Assembly (NCBI GenBank): GCA_026417035.1
Contig: JAOAEA010000016.1
Span: forward strand, 1-39,152
DNA: 39,152 bases
Reading direction: 5' to 3'
DNA from: Burkholderiales bacterium
Lineage (GTDB): Bacteria; Pseudomonadota; Gammaproteobacteria; Burkholderiales; SG8-39
The position numbers were made by a program, and so were the translations under genes. Below are positions 23,215 to 32,729 of the stretch, in pieces; the first letter of the stretch is position 1, and each line of letters begins with the position of its first letter. The notes beneath the pieces are model-generated. The model ran no database searches, was not told where the DNA came from, and saw nothing but the letters and a program-made list of their open reading frames with translations.

Positions 23215-23988
23215 TCAGGTCCGGTAGGAGGGATCGAGGCGGTCGAGCTTGCGCAGCAGCCCCGGCCACGCGAGCGCACCACCCAGGCCCTTCGTCACCG
23301 TCTTCGCCTGCTCCTTCGCGCCGCCGATGATCCGCGGGTCGATCGGCACGAGCTCGCCGCCGGCCTGCGCGCGCACCTGGATCGCGCAGGCGGCTTCGAA
23401 GACGTACATGGCGAGGAAGGCATCGGGGATCGTCGGCCCGACCGTGAGCAGGCCGTGGTTGCGCAGCATCAGGTGCGTCCGGTCGCCGAGGTCGCGCACG
23501 AGCCGGGGCTTCTCGTCGTCGCGGAGCGCGACGCCCTCGTAGTCGTGGTAGGCGAGGCTCGCGAGGACGAAGATCGACTGCTGCGAGATCGGCAGCACGC
23601 CTTCCTTCTGGGCCGACACCGCGACGCCGTTCAGGCTGTGGGTGTGCAGCACGCACTGCGCGTCGTGGCGCGCCGCATGGATGGCGCTGTGGATGGTGAA
23701 GCCCGCCGGGTTCACCGGGAACGGCGAGTCGTCGAGCTTGTTGCCGGCGGGATCGATCTTCACCAGGCTCGACGCGGTGATCTCATCGAAGAGCATGCCG
23801 TAGGGATTGATGAGGAACTCGCCCTCCGCGCCCGGCACGCGCGCCGTGATGTGCGTGAAGACGAGGTCCGACCAGCCGAACGCGGCGACGAGCCGGTAGC
23901 AGGCGGCGAGATCGACCCGCACCGCCCACTCCTCGGGCGAGACCGAGTCGCGCAGCGGCGTAATGCGCAGATCGTGCTTGGCGTTCAT
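23215..23988 (-). CDS. Class II aldolase/adducin family protein
   Basis: A 257-residue zinc-dependent aldolase-fold protein. The start at ATG 23988 is fixed by an AGGAGG six bases upstream on the minus strand. The phosphate/substrate loop is GWSDLVFTHITARVPG (about residues 38-53). Zinc ligands are seen in VLHTHSLNGVAVS and, further on, MLRNHGLLTVG. The phrase HITARVPGAEGEFLINPYGMLFDEITASSLVK is typical of the subgroup annotated only as class II aldolase, common in proteobacteria, rather than fuculose or ribulose phosphate aldolases. Substrate unknown. It is a single-gene unit, convergent with suhB and divergent from mutS; a TAGAGT hexamer (24024-24029, minus) may be its -10. Confidence 0.9.
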   Translation of the reverse strand: MNAKHDLRITPLRDSVSPEEWAVRVDLAACYRLVAAFGWSDLVFTHITARVPGAEGEFLINPYGMLFDEITASSLVKIDPAGNKLDDSPFPVNPAGFTIHSAIHAARHDAQCVLHTHSLNGVAVSAQKEGVLPISQQSIFVLASLAYHDYEGVALRDDEKPRLVRDLGDRTHLMLRNHGLLTVGPTIPDAFLAMYVFEAACAIQVRAQAGGELVPIDPRIIGGAKEQAKTVTKGLGGALAWPGLLRKLDRLDPSYRT

Positions 23989-24076
23989 GGCGGTCCTCCT
24001 CGGCTCCGGCGGGTGCGCGGGGCACTCTAATCCGGATCCCCGGCCGCGGCCAGGGCCGCCGGCGCTCGCGCTCCGG

Positions 24077-24082
24077 TAGACT
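24077..24082 (+). promoter_or_regulatory. Candidate -10 element of mutS
   Basis: TAGACT in CCGGTAGACTTGCC ends 23 bases before the mutS ATG (24106) in the 117-base divergent gap with the aldolase gene. No -35 hexamer is obvious. Confidence 0.35.
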
Positions 24083-24105
24083 TGCCGGCTCGCTCGCGCG
24101 CGCCG

Positions 24106-26649
24106 ATGGACCTCTCGCACCACACCCCGATGATGCAGCAGTACCTGCGCCTCAAGGCGCAGCACCCCGACATGCTGCTCTTCTACCGTATGGGGGACTT
24201 CTACGAGCTCTTCTACGAGGACGCGGAGAAGGCCGCGCGGCTCCTCGACATCACGCTCACCACGCGCGGCGCCTCCGCCGGCAGCCCGATCAAGATGGCC
24301 GGCGTGCCGTGGCACTCCGTCGAGCAGTACCTCGCGAAGCTCGTGAAGCTCGGCGAGTCGGTGGCGATCTGCGAGCAGGTCGGCGACGTCGCCACCGCGA
24401 AGGGCCCGGTGGAGCGCGCCGTGACCCGCATCGTCACGCCCGGCACGCTCACCGACGCCGCGCTGCTCGACGAGAAGTCGGAGAACGTCCTCGCCGCCGT
24501 CGTGGTCGAGAAGCGCGAGGCGGGCATCGCCTGGCTGACGCTCGCGAGCGGCGCGTTCCGCGTCCTCGAGACCCCGGTAGCGGCGCTCGCCGCCGAGCTG
24601 CAACGCATCCGGCCCGCCGAGATCCTCGCGCCCCAGGACCTCGACATCGCCGCACCCGAAGGGGTGGCGCTCACGCGGCTACCGGCCTGGCACTTCGAGC
24701 GGGACGCCGCGCGCGCCGCCCTCGCCAAGCAGTTCGGCACGCGCGACCTCGCGGGCTTCGGCATCGACGACCTCGGCCTGGCGATCTCGGCCGCGGGCGC
24801 CCTGCTCGGTTACGCCCAGCGCACCCAAGGGCGCGCGTTGCCGCACGTCGCCGCGGTCACGGCCGAACGCGGCGACGCCTACGTGCGCATGGATCCGGCG
24901 ACGCGGCGCAACCTCGAGCTCACCGAGACGCTGCGCGGCCAGGCGGCGCCCACGCTCGCGAGCCGCGTGGACGACTGCGCCACGTCGATGGGGAGCCGGC
25001 TGCTGCGCCACCGGCTGCACCACCCGACCCGCGACCATGCCCTGCTCTCGGCCCGCTACGACGCCGTCGCCGAGCTCATGGGTGACGCCGGGGCATCGCG
25101 CGCCGCCGCGGTGCGCGCCCGGCTCCGGCCACTCGCGGACATCGAGCGGATCTCCGCGCGGATCGCGCTCGCGAGCGCCCGGCCCCGCGAGCTCGCCGGC
25201 CTGCGCGAGAGCCTCGCCGCGCTGCCCTCGGTCGCCCGGGCGGTCGGCGACGCGCGCTCGGCGCTCCTCGCCGAGACGGTGGCCCGGCTCGCGCCGCCGC
25301 CCGACGCGCTCGACCTCCTGTGCCGCGCCATCGCGCCCGAGCCGGCGGCGCTGGTGCGCGAAGGCGGCGTGATCGCCGACGGTTACAGCGCCGAGCTCGA
25401 CGAGCTGCGCGCGCTCGCGGCGAACGCCGGCGAGTTCCTCGTCGCGCTCGAGGCCCGCGAGCGCGAGCGCACCGGGATCCCCAACCTGAAGGTCGGCTAC
25501 AACAACGTCCACGGCTATTACCTCGAGGTGACCAACGCGCACGCCGGCAAGGTGCCGGCGGACTACCGGCGGCGGCAGACGCTGAAGGGCGCCGAGCGCT
25601 ACATCACCCCGGAGCTGAAGGCCTTCGAGGACAAGGCGCTCTCGGCGCAGGAGCGTGCGCTGGCGCTCGAGAAATCGCTCTACGACGGCGTGCTCGCCGC
25701 GCTCGCGCCGCACGTCGCCGGCCTGCAGCAGGTCGCGCGCGCCGTCGCCGAGCTCGACGTGCTGGCCGGCTTCGCGGCGCTCGCCGGCGAGGCCGGGTGG
25801 GCGCGGCCCGAGCTCCAGGGCGAGCCCGGCATCGAGATCGAGGCCGGCCGCCACCCGGTCGTGGAGACGCAGGTCGAGGATTTCATCGCCAACGACGCGC
25901 GGCTCGGCCCGGCGCGGCGGCTGCTGCTCGTCACCGGTCCCAACATGGGTGGCAAGTCCACCTACATGCGGCAGGTTGCCCTGATCGCGATCCTCGCGCA
26001 CGCCGGCAGCTTCGTGCCGGCCCGGCGCGCGCGCTTCGGGCCCCTCGACCAGATCTTCACGCGCATCGGCGCGGCCGACGACCTCGCCAGCGGGCGCTCG
26101 ACCTTCATGGTCGAGATGACCGAGAGCGCCAACATCCTGCACAACGCGACCGAGCGGAGCCTCGTGCTCATGGACGAGGTGGGACGCGGCACCTCCACGT
26201 TCGACGGCCTCGCGCTCGCCTGGGCGATCGCCCGCCATCTCGTCGAGCGCAACCGGTCGCACACGCTCTTCGCCACGCACTACTTCGAGCTCACGCGCCT
26301 CGCGCAGGAATACCGCGAGGTGGCCAACGTCCACCTCGACGCCGTCGAGCACAAGGACACGGTCGTGTTCCTGCACGCCGTCGAGGAAGGACCCGCGAGC
26401 CAGAGCTACGGCCTTGCGGTCGCCGCGCTCGCGGGCGTGCCGCAGTCGGTCGTGCGCGCGGCCAAGCGCAAGCTCGCGGAGCTCGAGCAGGCGAGCGTCG
26501 CCCGCGAGGGGCAGCCCGACCTCTTCGTCGCGCCGCCCCCGCCGGAGGCGCCGCGCCACCCGGCGCTCGACCTCATCGACGACGTCGACCCCGACGCGCT
26601 CACGCCGCGCGAGGCGCTCGAGCTCGTCTACCGGCTGAAGAAGCTGTGA
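24106..26649 (+). CDS. mutS: DNA mismatch repair protein MutS
   Basis: An 847-residue ATPase that recognises mismatches. ATG 24106 is preferred over an in-frame TTG 24 bases earlier. The mismatch-probing Phe32-x-Glu34 is in [13 protein letters not shown]. The connector, lever and clamp follow ([22 protein letters not shown]). The ATPase has Walker [15 protein letters not shown] near residue 610, the signature [16 protein letters not shown], Walker [21 protein letters not shown] and the switch [10 protein letters not shown]. Close to the end, QPDLF is a beta-clamp-binding pentapeptide. The end [20 protein letters not shown] is the tetramer-forming helix pair. Complete. The stop TGA overlaps the GTG start of the phosphoesterase gene. 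Confidence 0.98.
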   Translation: MDLSHHTPMMQQYLRLKAQHPDMLLFYRMGDFYELFYEDAEKAARLLDITLTTRGASAGSPIKMAGVPWHSVEQYLAKLVKLGESVAICEQVGDVATAKGPVERAVTRIVTPGTLTDAALLDEKSENVLAAVVVEKREAGIAWLTLASGAFRVLETPVAALAAELQRIRPAEILAPQDLDIAAPEGVALTRLPAWHFERDAARAALAKQFGTRDLAGFGIDDLGLAISAAGALLGYAQRTQGRALPHVAAVTAERGDAYVRMDPATRRNLELTETLRGQAAPTLASRVDDCATSMGSRLLRHRLHHPTRDHALLSARYDAVAELMGDAGASRAAAVRARLRPLADIERISARIALASARPRELAGLRESLAALPSVARAVGDARSALLAETVARLAPPPDALDLLCRAIAPEPAALVREGGVIADGYSAELDELRALAANAGEFLVALEARERERTGIPNLKVGYNNVHGYYLEVTNAHAGKVPADYRRRQTLKGAERYITPELKAFEDKALSAQERALALEKSLYDGVLAALAPHVAGLQQVARAVAELDVLAGFAALAGEAGWARPELQGEPGIEIEAGRHPVVETQVEDFIANDARLGPARRLLLVTGPNMGGKSTYMRQVALIAILAHAGSFVPARRARFGPLDQIFTRIGAADDLASGRSTFMVEMTESANILHNATERSLVLMDEVGRGTSTFDGLALAWAIARHLVERNRSHTLFATHYFELTRLAQEYREVANVHLDAVEHKDTVVFLHAVEEGPASQSYGLAVAALAGVPQSVVRAAKRKLAELEQASVAREGQPDLFVAPPPPEAPRHPALDLIDDVDPDALTPREALELVYRLKKL

Positions 26650-27599
26650 GACGGATCGCGCTCGCCGCGGCGGCGCTCGCCGCGGCGCTGCCCGCGCTCG
26701 CCGAGGGGCCGCCGCGCTTCGCCTTCGGGGCCTTCGGCGACACGCCCTATCTCCCCGGCGAATCGCTGGTGGTCGCGTCGATGATCGGGGAGATGAATGC
26801 GGCCGGCCTCGCGTTCGTCGTCCACGTCGGCGACCTGAAGTCGAGCCGGACGCCCTGCACCGACGCCGTGCTCGCCGACCGGCGGGCGCTGCTCGAGGGC
26901 CTCGCGGTGCCCCTCGTCGTCCTCCCGGGGGACAACGACTGGCTCGACTGCGACGCCCCGGTGGCCGGCGCCTACGATCCGCTCGAGCGGCTCGCGAAGT
27001 TCCGCACGCTGTTCCACGGCGGCGAAACGAGCCTCGGGCCGCGGCCGATCACGCTCGATCGCCAGTCGGCCGACCCGCGCTTCGCCGATTACCGCGAGCA
27101 CGTCCGCTGGCGGCGCGGTGACGTGCTCTTCGTCGGCGTGAACGTCCCGGGCACGAACAACAACCGGCGGCCGCCGCCCCGCGGCGAGGCCGAGTACCGC
27201 GCGCGCAGTGACGCCGTGAACGCCTGGCTCGCGGAGAGCTTCGCCGCCGCCGCGCGCGAGGGCTTGCGCGGCGTCGTGGTGTTCCTGCACGCGAATCCCG
27301 GCCTCGGCGGAAAGTCGGTGCCGCGCGGGTGGCCCGACGGCTACGAGGCGCTCCGCCGCGAGCTCGCGGCGCACGCCCGGTCGTTCGCGGGGCCGGTGCT
27401 CGTCGTCCATGGCGACACGCACCGCTTCCGCATCGACCGCCCGCTCGACGATCCGCAATCCGGCCGGACGCTCGCGAACGTGACGCGCGTGGAGGTCTTC
27501 GGCGCGCCGTGGAACGGCTGGGTGCGCGTCGATGTCGATCCGGCCTCGCCGGACCTCTTCAGGATCCGCGGCGAGCCGCATGGCGTGCCGCGGGAATAG
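26646..27599 (+). CDS. Exported calcineurin-like phosphoesterase
   Basis: A 317-residue protein. It starts at GTG 26646, sharing bases with the mutS stop (GTGA), and has a signal peptide in residues 1-19 ([19 protein letters not shown]). The mature part has the metallophosphoesterase pattern in order: [40 protein letters not shown] and [12 protein letters not shown]. The last is a GDTH variant of the usual GHxH, and the first lacks the DxH histidine, so one metal site may be altered. Two cysteines (SRTPCTDA and WLDCDAP) could form a disulfide, consistent with export. Substrate unknown. Its 3' end overlaps the convergent EamA gene by 41 bases. Confidence 0.82.
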   Translation: MRRIALAAAALAAALPALAEGPPRFAFGAFGDTPYLPGESLVVASMIGEMNAAGLAFVVHVGDLKSSRTPCTDAVLADRRALLEGLAVPLVVLPGDNDWLDCDAPVAGAYDPLERLAKFRTLFHGGETSLGPRPITLDRQSADPRFADYREHVRWRRGDVLFVGVNVPGTNNNRRPPPRGEAEYRARSDAVNAWLAESFAAAAREGLRGVVVFLHANPGLGGKSVPRGWPDGYEALRRELAAHARSFAGPVLVVHGDTHRFRIDRPLDDPQSGRTLANVTRVEVFGAPWNGWVRVDVDPASPDLFRIRGEPHGVPRE

Positions 27600-28497
27600 C
27601 CGGCGTGCGGCTCGCGCGCACGCCCGCGAGCATGCCGAGGCTCACCAGGGCCACGCCGCCGAGCGCGAGCGCCGAGAGTGGCTCGCCGAGGATCGGCCAG
27701 GCCGCGAGGGCTGCGGTCGCCGGCACGATCGCGGTGATGCTCGTCGTCGCCAGCGGCCCGAGCGTCTCCACCGCGCGGGTGTAGGCGATCCCGGCGACGA
27801 CGACGGCGAGCACGCCCTGGTAGAAGCCCTGGAACAGCACCTCGGCAAGCGGCGCGTCCGCGATCCGCGAGGGCAGCGCGAGCGCGTAGATCGGCAGGAA
27901 CGCCGCGGCGGCGAGGACCGCGATGGTGGCCGTGGCGTCGATCGCACGCCAGCGCCACTTCCGCACGAGCACCGTGTAGAGGGCCCAAGCGGTCGAGGCG
28001 CAGAGGAACAGCAGGTCGCCACGCCACGCGCCCTGCGCGTCGCCCGCGAAGCCGTGCCAGCCGACGGCGGCGATGCCCGCGGCGATGAGCGCGAGCGCGA
28101 AGGCCCGCGCGCGCGTCACGCGCTCGCCGAGCAGGACGACCGCGAGGAGCGCGGTCGAGAACGGCAGCGCGCCCGGCAGCAGCACCGCCCCGTGCGCGGC
28201 GGGCGCGGACACGAACCCCGAGTAGGCGAGGACGCCGTAGCCGATGCCCGCTGTCAGGGTGAGCCAGAGCGCCTCGCCGGGCGGCGCACGCCACAGGCGC
28301 CGCGACAGATACACCGGCAGCAGGATCGCCGCCGACACCGCGACGCGCAGCGCGACGAGGTCGAACGGGCCGAGGCTGCCCCGGGCGCCCGCCCGCGAGA
28401 CGACGATGAAGCCCGACCAGATGAGGACGATCGCCGCGGCGGCCGCATAGCCGGCGAGCCGGTCGCGCGAGGGGTCGCGCCCGGGCGCGGCGGCCAC
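27559..28497 (-). CDS. EamA/DMT-family transporter
   Basis: A 312-residue inner-membrane protein with about ten hydrophobic segments in two EamA halves. The first includes YAAAAAIVLIWSGFIVVSRA, FDLVALRVAVSAAILLPVYL and LLPGALPFSTALLAVVLLGE. The second opens with WRGDLLFLCASTAWALYTVL and ends LGGVALVSLGMLAGV. It would export a metabolite such as an amino acid; substrate is not readable. The start is GTG 28497, whose G is the last base of the thrC stop (TAGTG), so translation is coupled to thrC. Placement after alaC-hom-thrC makes threonine, homoserine or alanine export a fair guess but only that. The last 13 codons overlap the convergent phosphoesterase gene. Confidence 0.88.
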   Translation of the reverse strand: MAAAPGRDPSRDRLAGYAAAAAIVLIWSGFIVVSRAGARGSLGPFDLVALRVAVSAAILLPVYLSRRLWRAPPGEALWLTLTAGIGYGVLAYSGFVSAPAAHGAVLLPGALPFSTALLAVVLLGERVTRARAFALALIAAGIAAVGWHGFAGDAQGAWRGDLLFLCASTAWALYTVLVRKWRWRAIDATATIAVLAAAAFLPIYALALPSRIADAPLAEVLFQGFYQGVLAVVVAGIAYTRAVETLGPLATTSITAIVPATAALAAWPILGEPLSALALGGVALVSLGMLAGVRASRTPAIPAARHAARRGS

Positions 28498-29908
28498 TAG
28501 CGCCCCGTGCGCGCCGCGATGTAGCGTTTCACCGCTTCGACGTCGGCGTCCATGACCTCGCAGCGCTGCGGGAGCGATTCGAGGTTCTCGCAGCCGGGCG
28601 GCCGCTCGGGATCGCGTCCGAGCGCCTCGCGGATCGTCTCCGCGAACTTGGCGGGCAACGCGGTCTCGAGGCAGACGAGCGGGATGTCCGGCTCGCGGTG
28701 CTCGAGCCCGACCTTCACCCCGTCGGCCGTGTGCGGGTCGATCATCACGCCGTGGTCGCGGTAGATGCGGCGGATGGTCGCCAGGCGGTCGGCGTGCGTG
28801 CTCGTCCCGGAGACGAATCCCGTCTGCGGCACGTTCGCGAAGTACGGGGTCGCCGCGAGGTCGAACACGCCGCGCGCGTCGAGCTCGGCCCACAGGCCGC
28901 GCACCACGGCGGGATCGCGGCCCACGAGGTCGTACACGTAGCGCTCGAAGTTCGACGCCTTCGAGATGTCCATCGACGGGCTCGACGTGGGGACCACCTC
29001 CGCCGCGCGCCGCACGCGGTAGCGCCCGGTGCGGAAGAACTCGTCGAGCACGTCGTTCTCGTTGGTCGCCAGGATCAGCCGGCGGATGGGCAGCCCCATC
29101 TCGCGCGCGACGTGCCCGGCGTAGATGTTGCCGAAGTTGCCCGAGGGCACGGCGAACGACACCGTCTCCGTGTCCGCGCGCGTCACCGCGAAGTAGCCCT
29201 TGAAGTAGTAGACGACCTGCGCCGCCACCCGCGCCCAGTTGATCGAGTTCACCGTGCCGATGCGGTGCCGCGCCTTGAAGGCGTGGTCGGCCGAGACCGC
29301 CTTCACGATGTCCTGGCAGTCGTCGAACACGCCGCGGATCGCGATGTTGAAGATGTTCGGGTCGGCGAGCGAATACATCTGCGCGCGCTGGAACGCGCTC
29401 ATGCGGCCGTGCGGCGAGAGCATGAAGACCCGCACGCCGCGCTTGCCGCGCATCGCGTACTCGGCCGAGGATCCGGTGTCGCCCGAGGTCGCCCCGAGGA
29501 TGTTGAGCTCCTCGCCGCGCCTCGCGAGCGCGTACTCGAAGAGGTTCCCGAGGAGCTGCATCGCCTGTGCTTGAAGGCGAGCGTCGGGACGTTCAAAAGC
29601 GCAATGACGTGCCGGCCGGGCACGAGCGTCTTCACCGGCGCGATCTCGTCGGTGCGGAACGCCGCGCGCGTGTACGTGCGGTCCACGAGCGCGCGCAGGT
29701 CGGCGGCCGGGATGTCGTCGATGAAGCGCGAGAGCACCGCGAAGGCGAGGTCGCGGTAGCCCATCGGGCGCAGCCGCGCGAGCCCGGCCGCGTCGAACCG
29801 CGGATGGCGCTCGGGCAGGAACAGGCCGCCGTCGGGCGCGAGCCCCTCGAGCAGGATCTCCGTGAAGCGCTGCGGCGCCGCGCCGCCCCGGGTGGAAATG
29901 TAGTTCAT
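28497..29908 (-). pseudogene. thrC: Threonine synthase with an apparent single-base frameshift
   Basis: Two adjoining frames make one threonine synthase. The first runs from ATG 29908 (MNYISTRGGAAPQRFTEILL) to the motif VPTLAFK near 29568. The second carries on from about 29561 with MQLLGNLFEYALARRGEELN and continues to the stop at 28497. The family has PTLAFKD followed by two residues and AMQLLG; here the bases after AAG are CACAGGCG, eight where nine are expected, so one base is missing exactly after the PLP-binding lysine codon. With the base restored the protein would be 470 residues, the normal length. ThrC converts O-phosphohomoserine to threonine. Everything else is intact (ILGATSGDTGSSAEYAMRGK, FAVPSGNFGNIYAGHVA). 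A sequence error is as likely as a real mutation. Confidence 0.85.
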
Positions 29909-29927
29909 CGTCGCGTAGCCGCCGCGG

Positions 29928-29953
29928 GCACGGGCGCGGCAGCGCGCCCGTGC
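29928..29953. other. Perfect 11-base-pair hairpin between hom and thrC
   Basis: GCACGGGCGCG, loop of four, CGCGCCCGTGC. It fills half of the 50-base gap between the hom stop (29959) and the thrC ATG (29908) and ends 19 bases before that ATG. No T-tract follows, so it is not a standard terminator; an mRNA stability or translation-modulating structure is possible. Confidence 0.5.
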
Positions 29954-29958
29954 GCCGG

Positions 29959-31275
29959 TCAGTCGAGGGACTCCATCCGGATGCGCGTGACCTTCGCGGT
30001 CACCACCGGCAACTTCTCGATCGCGGCGATCGCCGCGTCGACGTCCTTCTCGCGCGCCTCGTGGGTGAGCATGATGAGGTCCACCTGCTCCTCGCCCTCC
30101 GAGGGCTCGCGCTGGATCATGGCCTCGATCGAGATCGAGCGGTCGGCGAGCACGCGCGTGATGTCGGCGAGCACGCCGGGCCGGTCGAGCACGCGCATGC
30201 GCAGGTAACAGGAGGTCACCACCTCGCCCATCGGCAGCACCGGCGTCGCCGCGAGCCGGTCCGGCTGGAACGCGAGGTGCGGCACGCGGTGCTCCGGGTC
30301 GGCGGTCAGGAGCCGCGTGACGTCCACGAGGTCGGCCACCACGGCGCTCGCCGTCGGCTCGGCCCCGGCGCCGGCGCCGTAGTACATCGTCGCGCCGACG
30401 GCGTCGCCCTTCACCAGGATCGCGTTCATGACGCCCTCGACGTTGGCGATCAGGCGCCGCATCGGGATCAGCGTCGGGTGCACGCGCAGCTCGATGCCCG
30501 CGGGCGTGCGCTTCGTGATCCCGAGGAGCTTGATGCGGTAGCCGAGCTGCTCGGCGTAGCGGATGTCCTCCTGGGTGAGCTTCGCGATGCCCTCGGTGTA
30601 GGCCTTCTCGAACTGCATCGGGATGCCGAAGGCGAGCGCCGAGAGGATGGTGAGCTTGTGCGCCGCGTCGATGCCCTCGATGTCGAAGGTCGGGTCGGCC
30701 TCGGCGTAGCCGCGCGCCTGCGCCTCCTTCAGCACCGTGGCGAAGGCGAGCCCCTTCGCGCGCATCTCCGAGAGGATGAAGTTCGACGTGCCGTTGATGA
30801 TGCCGGCGATCCACTCGATGCGGTTCGCGGTGAGCCCCTCGCGCACCGCCTTGATGATCGGGATGCCGCCGCCGACGGCCGCCTCGAACGCCACCATGAC
30901 GTCGCGGTCGCGCGCCGCCGCGAAGATCTCGTTGCCGTGCAGCGCGAGCAGCGCCTTGTTGGCGGTGACCACGTGCTTGCCGCTGGCGATCGCCGCGAGC
31001 ACCAACTCCTTCGCGATGCCGTAGCCGCCGATCAGCTCGACGACGATGTCGATGTCGGGGTGGCCGACGACTTCGCGCGCGTCGGCGACCACCGTCGCCG
31101 CGCCGCCGGTAATGCGCTCGGCCTTCGCGACGTCCTGGTCCGCGACCATGGCGATGCGGATCTCGCGGCCGGCGCGGCGCTGGATCTCCTCGCGGTTGCG
31201 GTTGAGCACCGTCCAGGTGCCGCCGCCGACGGTGCCGATGCCGAGCAGGCCGACATTGATGGGTCTCATCGTCAT
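29959..31275 (-). CDS. hom: Homoserine dehydrogenase
   Basis: A 438-residue monofunctional enzyme reducing aspartate semialdehyde to homoserine, the branch to threonine and methionine. The nucleotide fold is MRPINVGLLGIGTVGGGTWTVL. The catalytic region contains GGYGIAKELVLAAIASGKHVVTANKALLA, AAVGGGIPIIKAVREGL, INGTSNFILSEM, and GYAEADPTFDIEGIDAAHKLTILSALAFG with the catalytic Asp and Lys. The last 90 residues are an ACT domain (YLRMRVLDRPGVLADITRVLADR), expected to bind threonine for feedback inhibition. The ATG at 31275 or 31269 may be used. It sits between alaC (64-base gap) and thrC (50-base gap). Confidence 0.97.
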   Translation of the reverse strand: MTMRPINVGLLGIGTVGGGTWTVLNRNREEIQRRAGREIRIAMVADQDVAKAERITGGAATVVADAREVVGHPDIDIVVELIGGYGIAKELVLAAIASGKHVVTANKALLALHGNEIFAAARDRDVMVAFEAAVGGGIPIIKAVREGLTANRIEWIAGIINGTSNFILSEMRAKGLAFATVLKEAQARGYAEADPTFDIEGIDAAHKLTILSALAFGIPMQFEKAYTEGIAKLTQEDIRYAEQLGYRIKLLGITKRTPAGIELRVHPTLIPMRRLIANVEGVMNAILVKGDAVGATMYYGAGAGAEPTASAVVADLVDVTRLLTADPEHRVPHLAFQPDRLAATPVLPMGEVVTSCYLRMRVLDRPGVLADITRVLADRSISIEAMIQREPSEGEEQVDLIMLTHEAREKDVDAAIAAIEKLPVVTAKVTRIRMESLD

Positions 31276-31339
31276 GCTTGTCTTCCGGGGATGGGTTCGC
31301 GCGGGCGCCGCGGCACGGGCCGCCGCGCCGCGGCGGGGA

Positions 31340-32542
31340 TCAGGCGGCGCGCGGCGCCGCGAGCAGGCCGTCCTTGCGGAACATCTCCTTGATGCCGCGC
31401 ACCGCCTGCCGGATGCGGTTCTCGTTCTCGATGAGGGCGAAGCGCACGTGCGTGTCGCCGTACTCGCCGAAGCCGACGCCCGGGGAGGCGGCGACCTTCG
31501 CGTCCGCGAGCAGCTTCTTCGCGAACTCGAGCGAGCCCATCGCGCGGTAGGCCGCCGGGATCTCGGCCCAGATGTACATCGACGCCTTCGGGTTGTCGAC
31601 CATCCAGCCCGCCTCGCGCAGCCCCTTCACCATCACGTCGCGGCGCTTCTGGTAGCTCGTGCGGATCTCCTCGACGCAGTCCTGCGGGCCCTCGAGCGCC
31701 ACGATCGAGGCCACCTGCACCGGGGTGAAGGTGCCGTAGTCGTGGTAGCTCTTGATGCGCGCGAGCGCCGCGACGAGGTCGGCGTTGCCGACCATGAAGC
31801 CGATGCGCCAGCCGGCCATGTTGTAGCTCTTCGACATGGTGAAGAACTCGACCGCGACGTCGCGCGCGCCCGGCACCTGCATGATCGACGGCGCCTTGTA
31901 GCCGTCGAACACGATGTCGGCGTAGGCGAGGTCGTGGACGACCAGAATGTCGTGCTCCTTGGCGAGCGCCACGATGCGCTCGAAGAAGCCGAGCTCGACG
32001 CACTGCGTGCTCGGGTTGCCGGGGAAGTTGATGATGAGCATCTTCGGCCGCGGGAACGACTCCTTGATCGCGCGCTCCAGCTCGTCGAAGAAGTTCACGT
32101 CCGGGGTGTTGCGCACGTGCCGGATGTCCGCGCCGGCGATCACCGGCCCGTAGATGTGGATCGGATAGCTCGGGTTCGGGACGAGCACGATGTCGCCGCG
32201 CTCGAGCGTGGCGAGCGCGAGGTGCGCGATCCCCTCCTTCGAGCCGATGGTCACGATTGCCTCGGCGTCCGGGTCGAGCTCGACGCCGTAGCGCCGCGCG
32301 TACCAGTTGCAGATCGCGCGCCGCAGGCGCGGAATGCCCTTCGACACCGAGTAGCCGTGGGTGTCGGGGCGCTGCACCGATTCCACGAGCTTGTCGACGA
32401 TGTGGCGCGGCGTCGCGCCGTCGGGGTTGCCCATCGAGAGGTCGATGATGTCCTCGCCGCGGCGGCGCGCCGCCATCTTGAGCTCCGCCGTGATGTTGAA
32501 CACGTAGGGCGGCAGGCGCTTGATGCGGGGGAAGTCCTTCAT
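31340..32542 (-). CDS. alaC: PLP-dependent aminotransferase, probable alanine transaminase AlaC
   Basis: A 400-residue class I/II aminotransferase, converting pyruvate and glutamate to alanine and 2-oxoglutarate if it is AlaC. The start [20 protein letters not shown] is highly typical of AlaC (YfdZ). PLP-contacting elements in order are [54 protein letters not shown], and the Schiff-base lysine in [30 protein letters not shown] holds the carboxylate-binding arginine. Betaproteobacteria often carry alaC directly before hom and thrC, as here. Divergent from the arn block across a 183-base gap. Confidence 0.94.
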   Translation of the reverse strand: MKDFPRIKRLPPYVFNITAELKMAARRRGEDIIDLSMGNPDGATPRHIVDKLVESVQRPDTHGYSVSKGIPRLRRAICNWYARRYGVELDPDAEAIVTIGSKEGIAHLALATLERGDIVLVPNPSYPIHIYGPVIAGADIRHVRNTPDVNFFDELERAIKESFPRPKMLIINFPGNPSTQCVELGFFERIVALAKEHDILVVHDLAYADIVFDGYKAPSIMQVPGARDVAVEFFTMSKSYNMAGWRIGFMVGNADLVAALARIKSYHDYGTFTPVQVASIVALEGPQDCVEEIRTSYQKRRDVMVKGLREAGWMVDNPKASMYIWAEIPAAYRAMGSLEFAKKLLADAKVAASPGVGFGEYGDTHVRFALIENENRIRQAVRGIKEMFRKDGLLAAPRAA

Positions 32543-32601
32543 GGCGGGGGCGTGGCCTCTTCGTGGCGCCGGCCAGCGGGCTCGCCGGCGCTGTAAAAAG
32601 G

Positions 32602-32607
32602 TATAAT
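32602..32607 (+). promoter_or_regulatory. Candidate -10 element of the arn block
   Basis: A perfect TATAAT in AAAAAGGTATAATCCTAACG, inside the only AT-rich patch of the alaC/Mth938 gap. It reads toward the plus-strand genes. No consensus -35 hexamer is seen at 17 bases (GGCTCG), suggesting an activator or a weak promoter. On the opposite strand TATACC could serve alaC, less convincingly. Confidence 0.5.
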
Positions 32608-32636
32608 CCTAACGAAGCTAAGCCCTCACCGCAATT

Positions 32637-32729
32637 ATGAAATTCGCCTCGGTCGGGCCCTGGAAGCCGCGTGCCCGCCGGGGTCCGCGGAAGGCCCGCC
32701 TCGCCCGTCGCGCCGCGACCCGCGCATGA
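32637..32729 (+). CDS. Possible basic leader peptide (30 residues) before the arn block
   Basis: An ORF of 30 codons starts at ATG 32637, about 23 bases after the expected transcription start, and its TGA overlaps the ATG of the next gene (ATGA, 32726-32729). The peptide begins MKFASVGPWKPRARRG; it has nine Arg, three Lys and no acidic residue. No Shine-Dalgarno sequence is visible before it. Overlap with the downstream start would allow translational coupling. Random ORFs in such GC-rich DNA are often Arg-rich, so coding is unproven. Confidence 0.25.
   Translation: MKFASVGPWKPRARRGPRKARLARRAATRA

Noticed and set aside
24082-24105. Earlier TTG start for mutS adding eight residues
   Set aside because: MutS homologues begin close to the HTPMMQQYL segment, and the TTG overlaps the likely -10 element; ATG 24106 is preferred.
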